Shown: positions 35,162-44,990 of the stretch, piece after piece
How the letters are laid out: each line of letters begins with the position of its first letter
Numbering within the stretch: position 1 is the stretch's first letter
NCBI GenBank assembly: GCA_022828595.1
Contig: JAKGHH010000003.1
Span: 60,873,759 to 60,937,758, forward strand
Origin: Nelumbo lutea
Lineage: Eukaryota; Streptophyta; Magnoliopsida; Proteales; Nelumbonaceae
Reading direction: 5' to 3'
Length of the DNA: 64,000 bases
Notes under the pieces: model-generated
Database searches by the model: none
What the model was told of the DNA's origin: nothing
Seen by the model: only the letters and a program-made list of their open reading frames with translations
Program-made: the position numbers and the translations under genes

Positions 35162-35317
35162 ATTGTGTTGTATGGCCAGTATAGTATAAATACAATGCTT
35201 CACTCGACTGAAGCAGTACTTTTGAGGCCTCATCTCAGTTGCCTCTTTTTTTTCTTCTTCTTCTTCTTCTTCTTCTTCCTTCCTCCTTCCTTCTTCTCCT
35301 TCTTCTCCTGCTCAACT
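35162..35317 (+). repeat. Truncated 3' LTR of element E
   Basis: Matches the 5' LTR of E from its ACCTATTGTGTTG position onward and ends CTGCTCAACT next to the target duplication CAACC. Its first approximately 70 bases and the polypurine tract are missing. Confidence 0.85.
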
Positions 35318-35322
35318 CAACC

Positions 35323-36030
35323 TTTTCCTTGCCATTAGGTAGATCCACAACTTCCCATGTTTGATTTTTAATTAAGGCTTCCATTTCCTCCAGCATAACT
35401 GTCTTCCACTCAGGTTTGGAGAGAGCCTCACAAACAATCCTAGGTATAGACACAAAATCAAGAGAGGAAAGGAATGCCCAGTAGGAGGGAGATAAACCAC
35501 TATAGGGAATATGTTGTGAGATACAATGGGTTGTGCACTTTCTCTTCCCTGTCTGAAGTGCAATAGGAAGGTCTAGGTTATCTACAATGGTGTTAGGTAC
35601 AGGGGTAGTATCAATAGGAACTGAAACATTAGAGGGAGCAAGAGGCATACCTGGGCTTGTGTCAGCTGAATCTAGAATCTCAGATGAGTTGATAGGAAGT
35701 GATGTGGGTTCCTCTACTGTGGACTCAACCTCCCTGTGCTGCCATAGGCATTATTCTATAAAAAAACTGAGAAATAGGACATAATGGAACAATCAAAGTA
35801 GATGGAACAACTAGGTTAAACACTAGAGTAGGTAAAGGAGTTGGAACAAGAAGTGGTGTAGTTTGCTCATTTCCTCCCTCAAAACACTCTCCCTAAGAAA
35901 GATTCCTTGAAAATAAAGGTGTAGACTAAATAAAAGTGACATCCATGGTAACATATCGACTCCCTAACGTAGGATCATAACAACAATACCCCTTTTGATT
36001 CTTTGCATACCCCTAATGGATTATGCCAAA
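35323..36030 (-). pseudogene. Element F: end of integrase region and start of reverse transcriptase
   Basis: On the minus strand: NQKGYCCYDPTLGSRYVTMDVTF, the integrase C-terminal motif, near 35950-36010; a proline/serine linker; then SYWAFLSSLDFVSIPR, ALSKPEWKTVMLEEMEAL and NQTWEVVDLPNGKEKV, where E is inserted. Directly upstream sits the pre-integrase LWHNPLG, so the integrase catalytic core is absent. Confidence 0.75.
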
Positions 36031-37517
36031 GCATAGCCTGACTCACTAACTTTGACTCATTACTCTTGCTGTTGATGTGATGACTAGGAAGCACATCAAG
36101 AAGGTAGACTCCATTCACTTCATGACCATTCTCAATTGTCCTCTTTGACTCTAGATCCTACAAAACACAATGGTCAGGAGGAAAATTATTGAACAATTAA
36201 ATTTTTTTGCCAAATTACTAATTAGTATTCAATCTAGAAACATGTAGTATAGAAGGCAGGGTACTGGTATCAGTTATTTTGTTGGACCCCTTCCTAGTGG
36301 GAACATGGGAGCCATTAGTTGTAGAGACTCTATCTCTACTAGAGCAAAGGTAGTATGAAGAGAAGATGGTGGAAATATTGGTCTTATGTTCTGTGGCTCC
36401 TACCCCCTAGGTCTATAATTTAGGGAGGTTCCCCCTTACTTGTAGTGGGGGCTTGTAGTGACATATGAATTACCTGTATGTGCAAATGAAGTATAATAAC
36501 TAGTTCCTAGGCCACTTCAACCTTGCTGTCCACCTAGTGAAGAACTAGAATTAGTTGTATCTCTTTGAATAAGAAACTACCCTTGTCTTTCCAACTTGCC
36601 CTATCTGCATCTGTTACAACTGAATCTAAAGAAGTTGTGGTAGGTGGCCTAGATAAGTCACTAGTCACTGCCATATTAGCATTCACTTTCTTATTTTTAA
36701 GATGACTTAGTATAAGATGTGAGTGAAGCTTCCAACAAGTATCTCTGGTAAGCTTAGACTTCTTATAGTAGTCATAGATCAAGTCCTTCTTGTCCTCCTT
36801 CCTACAATTAGTACCACCCTTATCCCCACCAGACTTAGGTTTCAGTGTGCTAACCATAGCAGACTACTCAATGTTTAAGTTCCTCATCATGACTTCCTCC
36901 TACTCTCTTCTCCAAACACAAAGGCATATGCCTAAGAGAGAGAGAGAGAGAGTTACACTATCATGGAAAAGAACATGTTGTTTTGCAATACCATACTTTG
37001 GGTTGAGTCCTTTTAGAAACCCAAACACTCTATGTTCTCTACTAGCTTCTAGTAAGTAGCTGCATCTTTACTACTTTCCCAAACCATACTTTCCAACTGA
37101 TCTATCTCCTACAGTTTTGAGGGCTAAAAAATAAACTGCAACAGATATATCTCCCTGCCTAGTAGCAATCACTTGATTCCTCAACTAGTAGGCCCTAGCA
37201 ACATTCTTACTCCATGAGTGCTTTGCAACTCCATCCCAAATGTCCTTAGTTGTGTTAGTCTATAGGAAGTTCTTGCTTATATGGGGTAATATAGAATTGC
37301 ATAGTTAAGTCATCACCATGTAATTCTCCTATATGCACCAGGAAGAGTTAGTCTTAAGTTTCTTCTCTTCACTGTTGACATACCCCAATTTTCTATGAGC
37401 ACCAATAGCCATTTTGGCTGATTGTGACCACTCTAAATATTTTTTACCATCCAGATTAACTGTAGTGATGGTCCCTGCCCCAAAAGGATCACTAGCACCT
37501 CCTCCTCCTAGTCCCAT
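36030..37517 (-). pseudogene. Element F gag, zinc knuckle and protease remnants
   Basis: The minus strand starts MGLGGGGASDPFGAGTITT, with VNLDGKKYLEWSQSAKMAIG, the Copia gag start. Further on KEDKKDLIYDYYKKSKLTRDTCWKLHSHL corresponds to the zinc knuckle of element C, but both first cysteines and the His are replaced. Protease remnants lie near 36300-36420. An (AG)n run at about 36937-36952 interrupts gag. All parts are out of frame with each other. Confidence 0.7.
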
Positions 37518-38017
37518 TTTACTAGTAGACTAGTACTCAATTCCACTGCCCTCCATAGTTCTCAGAACAGTTCAGAAAATCAATTGTAGATGAGGAAGTA
37601 TATCAATTCCCTTTAGAGGCCTCAACCTAGTACCCAAAAGCCTTCACCTAGAAAGATTCTTGTCTCTGTGGAGCCAGTAGAAACAGGATAAAAAGCTGCC
37701 ACTCCCTCCAGCGACCTCAAAAAACTCCAAAACTTGAACTGTCCCTTCAGAAAACACCTAGAAGTCTAAAAAATCCTGAGCGCCCTTCCTAGGTCAAAAA
37801 TAAAGAGTCCTACTGCAATCAGGACTCTTCCTCCTCCAGTTGTTCTTGATTTCAATGATCAACCCAAGATCTGACACAGGGTTCTAGATCCACCAAAAAA
37901 ATCCAAGACTTGGCACTTTTGAAGTCTTCAATCATCTCTCTAACACACCATGCAGTCGGCTGATCTTGGGCTGCATGATGAAAGACTCAAAAAATCCCAG
38001 AAGTGGCTCTTATACCA

Positions 38018-38256
38018 AGTAGAAAAAAAGAAAACAGTAATTTGATTTGATAACAGTGAAAAAAAGGAAAGAAAGAATGAGTTCTTGGTGAGAAGAGAAG
38101 AAGAGATGGGGAAAAGACAATAATGATTTGGCTGCCCCACTCATAAAACAGTCCCAAAAAGACAACGTAAACTAATGGGCCTTGGGCCCAGTAACACCAA
38201 CTAATGGCCCAATAACACTAACTAATGATTATAAACAAGAAAAACATAAGAAACTG
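38018..38256 (-). repeat. 5' LTR of element F
   Basis: Pairs with the left LTR over AGAAAACAGTAATTTGATTTG, the GGGCCTTGGGCCC palindrome and the AAACATAAGAAACTG end. It lacks the final approximately 13 bases and has an internal deletion plus a small duplication of the TAATGGGCC region. Confidence 0.75.
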
Positions 38257-38885
38257 GGAGTGGAACTATGTAAATGTCTATGGTTCTTCTCCATGTATGG
38301 AGAGGATTTCTTATCCTCTTGCACCCTGGCTGTGCAGTTTCATACTAGTTTAATATGAATTTTCTTTTAGTATTAAAAAAGAACATTGGTGTTGAAATTG
38401 GAGTTTTCTGTGCTTGTTATCATGGCCTATTTGTCAACCCTGACAAAAAATGAACATAGTCTAATTTTTTTGTTATGAGGTAGCAACCTAAGTGGCTATA
38501 CAATCAATTGAATCTTCAAATTGGATACAGTTTCTTTATTTTGAACTCAGTTACTTGTGGTGTTTATTTGGGTTCTCCTGAATCATGGTGGATTTTTCAT
38601 ATAGCTTGCCTATTGTCTGAAATTTGTGTTTGTTATTTTTTTTGATAAATTTTCTATATTTTTTATTTAAGTCTATCTTGTCCCAGATCAATTAGATACC
38701 TGCATACCTACTATATTGATATCTATTCTTGTACATGGGTAATGGGAAAATGGTATCTCAACCTGTCAGGATATGCATGTTTTCTTGATTCGTAATCATG
38801 TATGTGCTTAGGTTTCAAACTCTTAAAGTGGTGGTGTTTACAGATCTCCAAATTATAATTATAATTTGTTTTGTTTTTTGGGTAG
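38257..38885. other. End of intron 2
   Basis: Unique intronic DNA ending in the pyrimidine-rich acceptor of exon 3. A GTATTAAAAAAG tail near 38370, preceded by TTAATATGAATTTTC, may be another LINE 3' tail, but nothing coding is attached. Confidence 0.4.
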
Positions 38886-39050
38886 AACCTTGCTAACAGA
38901 TCACTGGTTGATGATGTGCTGAGGAAAGTTAATGGGTTAAAACCCATTGCAGATGAACTCCATGTGCCTCTAGCTCAACTCGCAATTGCTTGGTGTGCAT
39001 CTAATCCTAATGTCTCCTCAGTTATTACCGGTGCTACAAAGGAGTCCCAA
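38886..39050 (+). CDS. KAB1: KAB1 exon 3: residues 237-291
   Basis: This exon encodes 55 residues beginning [12 protein letters not shown] and ending [13 protein letters not shown]. The conserved aldo-keto reductase segments [13 protein letters not shown] and ITGATKESQ, the latter part of the cofactor phosphate-binding region, are intact. Acceptor GGGTAG precedes it and donor GTAAGT follows. Length is 165 bases, phase 0 at both ends. It is isolated by about 32 kb upstream and 5.8 kb downstream, yet shows no damage, which argues that the gene is under selection. Confidence 0.95.
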
Positions 39051-39150
39051 GTAAGTTTGACACCATCTTTTTTATATTTTTTCATTAGTCTTATTTCTGA
39101 GTTTTATGTTTCTTATGCTTACCTCAACCTCCCAATGAGTTTATCATGTT

Positions 39151-39724
39151 TTTTTTTTTTCCTTTTGATGAGTAACTGAAAGAGATTTTATTAGAAATTC
39201 AGAGAAAATGTAACAATACAAAACAGCCCGTGGGTAGGGTAGCAATTACTACCCAGCCCCATTAAGAAATGGATAAAAGGAGAAACAATAAACGTATTAT
39301 AAACAGGCCCAATACAGCGGACTTCTAGAGACCCCTGGCTTTGCCAAACTATCGGCCAAACCATTTGCATGTCTAGGCACCAAGATGAGCTTTATATTTC
39401 TGTTTTGTACCAAACATTTGATCTGTCTTAGTTCATTTCTATAGATCCACACTGCTTTTTCATCTTTTTCAGCCACCCAGTTACAGCCTTGGAATCATAT
39501 TCAATAATCAAGTTGTACAAATCCATTTCTTTAGCCTGTTGTAGACCCTGGAATACTTGCAGCTCAGCTCTTGTAGAGTTCCCCATACCAATCAGACCAG
39601 AGAATAATGCAATGATGTTACCTTCCTTGTCTCTAAAGACCCCTCTCATTCCTGATGTATCAGGATTTCCACACTACTTCCATCTAAATTTAGTTTAATA
39701 TATTCCTCCTCGAGCAGGGTCCCT
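39151..39724 (-). mobile_element. 5'-truncated LINE with RNase H and A-tail
   Basis: Target duplication TGAGTTTATCATGTT (15 bases) is exact at 39136-39150 and 39725-39739. On the minus strand the insert ends in an A-tail (39160-39151). A 73-codon frame at 39649-39428 reads GNIIALFSGLIGMGNSTRAEL and LIIEYDSKAVTGWL: the plant LINE-type RNase H with Glu in RAELQ and Asp in YDS. Only the last approximately 570 bases of the LINE were copied. Confidence 0.9.
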
Positions 39725-42329
39725 TGAGTTTATCATGTTGTTTATCTCTATTTCCCCCTTCCTTTCTCCACTAAGAAATAAGAGGAAACAACTCAAGAAC
39801 CTGGCACATTTCATCTCTAACTTTGTAGATGTGATTTGGGCTCTGGAAACATGATATTTGGGTTTTGTGGAAAGGTGAACTATTATGTTTCTTTGTTTTT
39901 CTTTTTCCTCTTTTCTCCCGGGGGACTATTCTGATATTGGTGTGGTATATTTAGGTTCCATAACCTCGGTAGACATGATAAAAGAAAATACTTATAGTAG
40001 TATGGGGCTCAGGTCGATGACTAGCTTGGATTTTGATGGAGAGTAGTGGTGAGGATTTGGAAGAATGACCCTTGGGCCATTTGTCATCATAATATCAAGG
40101 CTTAAGCTTTAGAAACTGGGGTGGAAGTGTCATTCGGATGATCAGCCAACATTTTAGTTGAGCCTAGGAGTATTAAGTTGTAATGGCTGGTCATAAATTC
40201 GCCATCAATACTCTATAGTGCATGTTGCATGTTTTCTTGTTATGTAATTTTTTTGTGCCTAAAGCTTGAGGTATTCTTGGTTTAGTCTTCATCACTAGGA
40301 AGACTTGACATTTTTTATGCATATTTCTCTCATTTTCATCTTGTCAAATTTTTGTGTTATAGCTTGAAGAAGGGTGTATTGTTATATTCATGGTCTCACT
40401 TGGAATGGTCCTCTTGTTACAGAGTCACTGGGACCATCTCCAAGGTCTTTGCATGCCCTATGCATATAATCGTGCTGAGACCTACCAATTTTACCTTTGT
40501 AGATGACATTATCAACTCTTTGTCTTTACATAGAACTTTATTCAGCTTTTGATTCCTATTGTTTAATTTATTCTGGAAAAATGAGCAATTGTACACTTTC
40601 AATAATAACCTTTTGTTAAAATGATACAAGGAAAAACCTATTTTCATCCATGTCTCAGGCAAGGGAAATGACCTGAAGATGAGCCAGATATTTTAAACAC
40701 TTCAAGTTAGTACAATCTGGGGAGAGGCATTGGTTAGGACAACTATGTATTGTCTAGGATACTAATATTGAAATGTGGTTATTTAATTTCAGAGAACTAA
40801 GGATATTTGAATACTAAATTGATGTGTGATAAAAGCCACATTTTTCCCACAAATGAAGTCCTGTATCTCTGATAAACTTTCTTTAATCATATCATTTTAA
40901 ATTGTAGAGTATAATAAAGCTCTTTTTTTTATAGGTTAGAGTATACATGTATAATAGAACTCTATGACAACATTAGCAGCAATTTTCTTCTTATTGCATT
41001 AATTTGTGCCATGTACAATTTAATAAACTGGGGTAGTTTATATTTATCCACTTCTATCTTCCACATTCACCTTCCCCTTGCCACTTCCCTTCCTCTTTCT
41101 TCTTCAACATGATCAAGCCACTTTTGATTTCATTATCAAATAACAGTCCTGAGATATCACCAGCCAAAGTATGGGTAATTTCATTGACAAACAATGTGTC
41201 TGTTGGCATCATTCTTTATCTCCAAGGGTGCAGTTTTTTTTGATAAATCTTTAAGGATAAAATTTTTTGGTATCTGTTGAGAGTTTTCTCTTCAATAATA
41301 ACCCACAACTATAACGTGCCAATCAAATGCTTGAATTTTAATGTTACAGTTGCCAGATTTATAGCAAAAATAGCAAAAGAAAAAATGTTACCATTTATAC
41401 ATCTTGTTAGGGTTTGATCCTCCACATGTATGTTGGATTGAAATTTCTGTCTCTTATTTGCCATCTATGAGCCTATAGCTGGGTTACCAAATTCCATTTC
41501 TAGGCCATCTCTGATCTCACCCGTAAACTTGGAGTTCCTTTATTCTTATCTTTTTGTTTTTCCCAGTTTCATTGTCTCTTCAACTGATTTTCTTCTCTCA
41601 TTAACCAGATTACATGCCCCACAATCTTTCAATCAATGCTATCTTTGCTGCTAGTAATTGTTAATATTGATTCTTGGTCTTGTTTAATTCATGATGGTGA
41701 AAAACAGAGACTAGTTCTATGTGACTGTTTTTATCCATTAAAGTGCCAATGTTCTCGTATGTTATGTATGATGAATATAAACACAAGAATACTCTTGAGG
41801 GTATTTAATCTGGTTTTATGATTGCTGAAAACTTTCCAAGAACACCCCCCCCAATCCTTTTCCCTTTTTCTCTTGGCGAAATAGGGCTGGGAATGGGTTA
41901 AGGCCGAGGGGCTGGTATTGGTGAGTAGGGAAAAGTAGGACTTGTAATTCAGAACTAGAGCAGTTTTAGGAGAAAATCAAGGAAATTTCTTTGCAGTTTC
42001 CTACTTTTTAGGTTTCGTTGAGTCAAGGATACAATGAGGGTCCTCTCATCATAACAGCAATTAGGTGCCCTCTTGAACTTCCATGCATCTAGTCAAGAAG
42101 ATATAGACCCACTTTTTTCTAGGTCCCATGGTAATCAATACTAACACCAAAACCAGTCATCATCATCATCATCCAAGCCTTATTCCAACCATATGGGGAC
42201 GGCTACATGAATCCTTAACAAAACAATTCTTCTTACGTATTACACAATACAGAGGGATTAAGGGGTGGGGACAGAGCAGGGTTCATGTGAGGTCCACTGC
42301 AATGACCTTACCACAGGGAGCCTGCAGTT

Positions 42330-42460
42330 ATGTGGGTTATTGGTAAAGTCAGTACGACTGGAAGATCCAAATTATCTAAAGGAGGGAAAGGTACTAGTAG
42401 AAATCCAAAAAAAACAACCACAGATCAGTTGGCTAAAATTATATATATATATATATATAT

Positions 42461-42504
<44 letters not shown>

Positions 42505-42622
42505 CTGAGTGACCATCTCAGATACTGGGTTACTGGTAAAGTCAGTACGGAAGATCCAAATTATAAATGTCTGATATGGAAGGTGGTCCTTATCTAAAGG
42601 AGGGAAAGGTACTAGTAGATTA
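42330..42622. repeat. Direct duplication flanking a compound microsatellite
   Basis: The strings GTAAAGTCAGTACG, GAAGATCCAAATTAT and CTAAAGGAGGGAAAGGTACTAGTAGA occur at about 42343-42398 and again at about 42537-42620, each preceded by GGGTTAnTG. Between them lies the microsatellite. The second copy has about 30 extra bases. Confidence 0.8.
42440..42504. repeat. Compound microsatellite (TA)n(GATA)n
   Basis: About eleven TA units followed directly by about ten GATA units. Confidence 0.95.
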
Positions 42623-42781
42623 AAATCCTGTCTATACATGGGGGACATGGCCACTTAAATTCCTTAAATTGTAGCTATGATAAGGGCACCTTCATTGTAG
42701 CATGGCTCTTTTAGGTTTTTGACTTGTATTTTGATAACATTTAAATTTGCAATTTCCTCACCTAAAGTAGCCTGTTTACTA

Positions 42782-43107
42782 GGGGGCCGTTTGGCAAGTC
42801 TTTTTGGGAAGATCTTCTAGTAGCTCTGATAGTCAAAATACGCATTGAGCTTTTGTATTAAGATCTGAGTAGCCTGAAGCCCGTTTGGTTAAGGTGTGTC
42901 TTTTTGCATGAAGACGAATAGAAAAAAATACAAAAGCCCCATTTAGAGCTTCTCGAAAATCACCCGTTTTGGTCTTCTTGCGTCTTTTCGACGCATCGGC
43001 TTTTGGCGGCTAGATCTACTGCAAATCAAACGGGAAAAGACTAGATCGCGGTCTACCAGGCTTGTAAGTAGTCAATAGACCACATGAAAAGACGTGCCAA
43101 ATAGGGC
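42782..43107. mobile_element. Tourist/PIF-Harbinger-like MITE
   Basis: Ends GGGGGCCGTTTGGCA (left) and, as reverse complement of the right end, GCCCTATTTGGCACG; both carry the GGGCC...TTTGGCA signature of PIF/Harbinger MITEs. A 3-bp duplication CTA flanks it (42779-42781, 43108-43110). No coding capacity. Confidence 0.6.
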
Positions 43108-43340
43108 CTAGGTTAGTTTGTCCCTTGCAACTTGCCACAAGCCGATTTGTGCATTGGTTTGAACTGAACTAGTTTTCAAGTTGAACTGGAAACTAGCAAT
43201 TTAGGTAACTTTTTTTTTCTCAAAAAAAAGAAAAGAAAAAAACCATTTAGATAACTTTGTCTACAAGGCTCAACTGTTTTTTCTCAGTTTTGTATTTTGC
43301 CCTTCTACAATAAACAATTGAGAGCAAGATAATCTATATC

Positions 43341-44140
43341 TATCTATACTACTATTAACATTACAAATGAGATTGTGGAACTTTCCTTCTTGGTTAAAAC
43401 ACCCATATTTTTGAATTTGGTACCTCTTTGATTGTGATGGCAGAAAATGTAATTTTTTATTAATGGTCATAAAATATAATTTGAACTTCTCACCTCATTC
43501 ATTTCTCTTTCATTAAATCTTATATTTAAGGTATTAACTCACATTTACTCTCATTAAATCCTATGCTTAAGTTTTTCTTCTCACCAATAAATTCTATTAA
43601 TTAAATTTATATCTGATACTTTTAACCATATGAAACCCATAATTTTCTAAAACTGATCTAAAAATGAAACTAATCTTCCATCCAGATGGCAGGTAAGCAA
43701 TTCAACCATTTGGGTCAAATGGGTCAATTAACAATTTCATAATTAAATAATTAATTTTTTAAAATAAAGAATTACAAAAATTTTAAAAAATGTAGAAAAT
43801 TTGGGCATGTCTATAATATTTTATATTATTTGTATTAAATAAAAATAATTGTGATAAATAAGAATTATTTTTATTGATGATGGAAATGAAATATAAAATT
43901 TAAAACCAACAAAAAAAAAATGAAATTTCTTTCCTGTTTGGTGGCGGGTTGGCAATTTAAACTTTCAGGTTAAATGTGTCAATCTTTGATGTCATAATTA
44001 AATAATAAAAATTAAAAAAGATAAAAACTCAATTGAAAAAACTATGGAAATTTTGTAGTAAACATTTTGTCACATCTCTATTATTATATATGCATCATAT
44101 TAAACCAAAATCTGTATGATAGATAAGAATTATCGTTATA
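43341..44140 (+). repeat. Left inverted arm with internal repeat units
   Basis: Its reverse complement aligns along its length with the ends and units of 45350-46637. Matching anchors include GAGTTAATACCT, GACTTAATGAAAGAGAA/GATTTAATGAAAGAGAA, AATGGTTGAATTGCTTAC and GACACATTTGACCTGAAA/GACACATTTAACCTGAAA. It contains two copies (near 43705 and 43965) of a unit built on a TTGAATTG...CCACCA core followed by AT-rich filler. The outermost bases are TATCTATACTACTATTA. Confidence 0.75.
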
Positions 44141-44313
44141 CATAAAAGTATTACTATCATCATTATCATATAATATTACTGTGTGCAAAAGATATGCACA
44201 TTTGCTAGTAAGGTCAAATTTGTTATAGTTAGAAGATACAATAAACAAACTTTTTCATGTAGACATCTCAACCCTGACCCAACACAACCAATGGCTTAAA
44301 TAAGTAAAATACC

Positions 44314-44484
44314 ACCAATTGAGTGGTGGCTCAGTTGGTACGCTGGTGTGTTCCAGTAGAGACATGGATTCAATTCCCACAACCATCAATTTTGGGAGAG
44401 GGGTGTTATTGGAATGGTCCTGCACTATTCACACAGCCCCTATAGGGGATTCAGGTGTATCACCAAATACCAAAAAAAAAACAT
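44314..44484 (+). mobile_element. tRNA-derived SINE
   Basis: Target duplication GTAAAATACC is exact at 44304-44313 and 44485-44494. An RNA polymerase III A box TGGCTCAGTTGG lies at 44327-44338 and a B box GGATTCAATTCC at 44366-44377. The body ends in an A-run. Length 171 bases and the order of boxes fit the Au-type plant SINEs; that family assignment is from memory. Confidence 0.85.
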
Positions 44485-44876
44485 GTAAAATACCCATAGT
44501 TCATCAGCATTACAAGTATACCCCTATAACCTCCAACACGCTGAAAGAAAAACCAAACACAACTAAATACAATATATTTCTCTACATCCATGGCTGAGCA
44601 CATCTTTGTGAAGCTTTTGCTGTCACAAAGATTCAATTCTGGTATGGAATCAATGGTGGTAGGGATAAACTTCTAGAATATGTTTATTATCTAAAGAAAT
44701 GTGCAATGGTAGTCTTCATCAATTTTGTAGATAGTTTGTCTCTAATACATTTGATAGTTCTTAGTAAATCTTTAATGGTAGATTTAATGCATTGACTCTA
44801 TACTCTATTGTTGATACTATGATCCTTGATCAACATTTTCTATTTGTTGAAAGTTGTACTTCATTACTAAATGCAG

Positions 44877-44990
44877 ATTCAAGAAAACATGAAAGCTATT
44901 GATGTGATTCCATTGCTGACACCTGAAGTCATGGAAAAAATTGAGGCGGTTGTTCAAACTAAGCCAAAGCGTCAAGAATCATACAGGTGA
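44877..44990 (+). CDS. KAB1: KAB1 exon 4: residues 292-328 and stop
   Basis: This final coding exon encodes 37 residues, IQENMKAIDVIPLLTPEV to KPKRQESYR, then TGA at 44988-44990. It follows acceptor AATGCAG in phase 0 and completes a 328-residue protein, the usual length of plant KAB1 proteins. The stop overlaps a possible donor, CAG/GTGAAG. The exon lies between the two long inverted arms, about 390 bases after the SINE. Confidence 0.95.
   Translation: MQENMKAIDVIPLLTPEVMEKIEAVVQTKPKRQESYR

Larger units (their letters stand above)
29532..35317 (+). mobile_element. Copia element E, nested in F's reverse transcriptase
   Basis: Exact target duplication CAACC at 29527-29531 and 35318-35322. 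Deleting the element rejoins F's minus-strand frame from NGKEKV to GCRWVYTMKY. 5' LTR 29532-29740 starts TATTGACAG, where the related D LTR has TGTTGTCAG. Primer binding site follows at 29741. The polyprotein is close to D's but carries several stops and frameshifts. Near its 3' end it holds a solo LTR of the D family, and its own 3' LTR lost its first approximately 70 bases. Confidence 0.9.
22063..38256 (-). mobile_element. Copia element F, host of nested elements D and E
   Basis: The minus-strand element has its 3' LTR on the left (22063-22069 plus 27749-28050, split by D) and its 5' LTR on the right (about 38018-38256). The primer binding site, slightly altered, reads TGGTATAAGAGCC on the minus strand (38017-38005). 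A polypurine tract lies at 28065-28051. E sits inside its reverse transcriptase. Without D and E the element is about 4.7 kb. Its integrase core is deleted. The left end reads TG in + orientation; the right LTR lacks its outer bases, so no target duplication is visible. Confidence 0.85.
6809..38885 (+). other. KAB1: KAB1 intron 2, about 32.1 kb, filled with nested retrotransposons
   Basis: Donor GTAAAT at 6809 and acceptor TTTTTTGGGTAG at 38885 join conserved coding sequence in phase 0. Inside are Copia elements A, B (with H), C and F (with D, E and a solo LTR), about 28 kb in total. Non-transposon parts are mainly 6809-8115, 10380-10875, 21340-22062 and 38257-38885. Elements occur in both orientations relative to the gene. 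Confidence 0.9.
39051..44876 (+). other. KAB1: KAB1 intron 3, about 5.8 kb
   Basis: Donor GTAAGT, acceptor AATGCAG. It holds a LINE fragment (39151-39724), a microsatellite and duplication (42330-42622), a Tourist-like MITE (42782-43107), the left inverted arm (43341-44140) and a SINE (44314-44484). 39740-42120 shows no recognisable feature. Confidence 0.85.

Noticed and set aside
35235..35330. Arg-rich tail on the minus-strand frame of element F
   Set aside because: It is read across the pyrimidine tract of E's 3' LTR; the genuine F coding sequence stops at the E insertion point.
42440..42504. Regular spaced repeats that might suggest a CRISPR array
   Set aside because: Units are 2 and 4 bases with no spacers, in a plant intron; it is a microsatellite.
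44327..44377. Possible tRNA gene
   Set aside because: Polymerase III boxes are present but there is no cloverleaf; the A-run and target duplication show a SINE.
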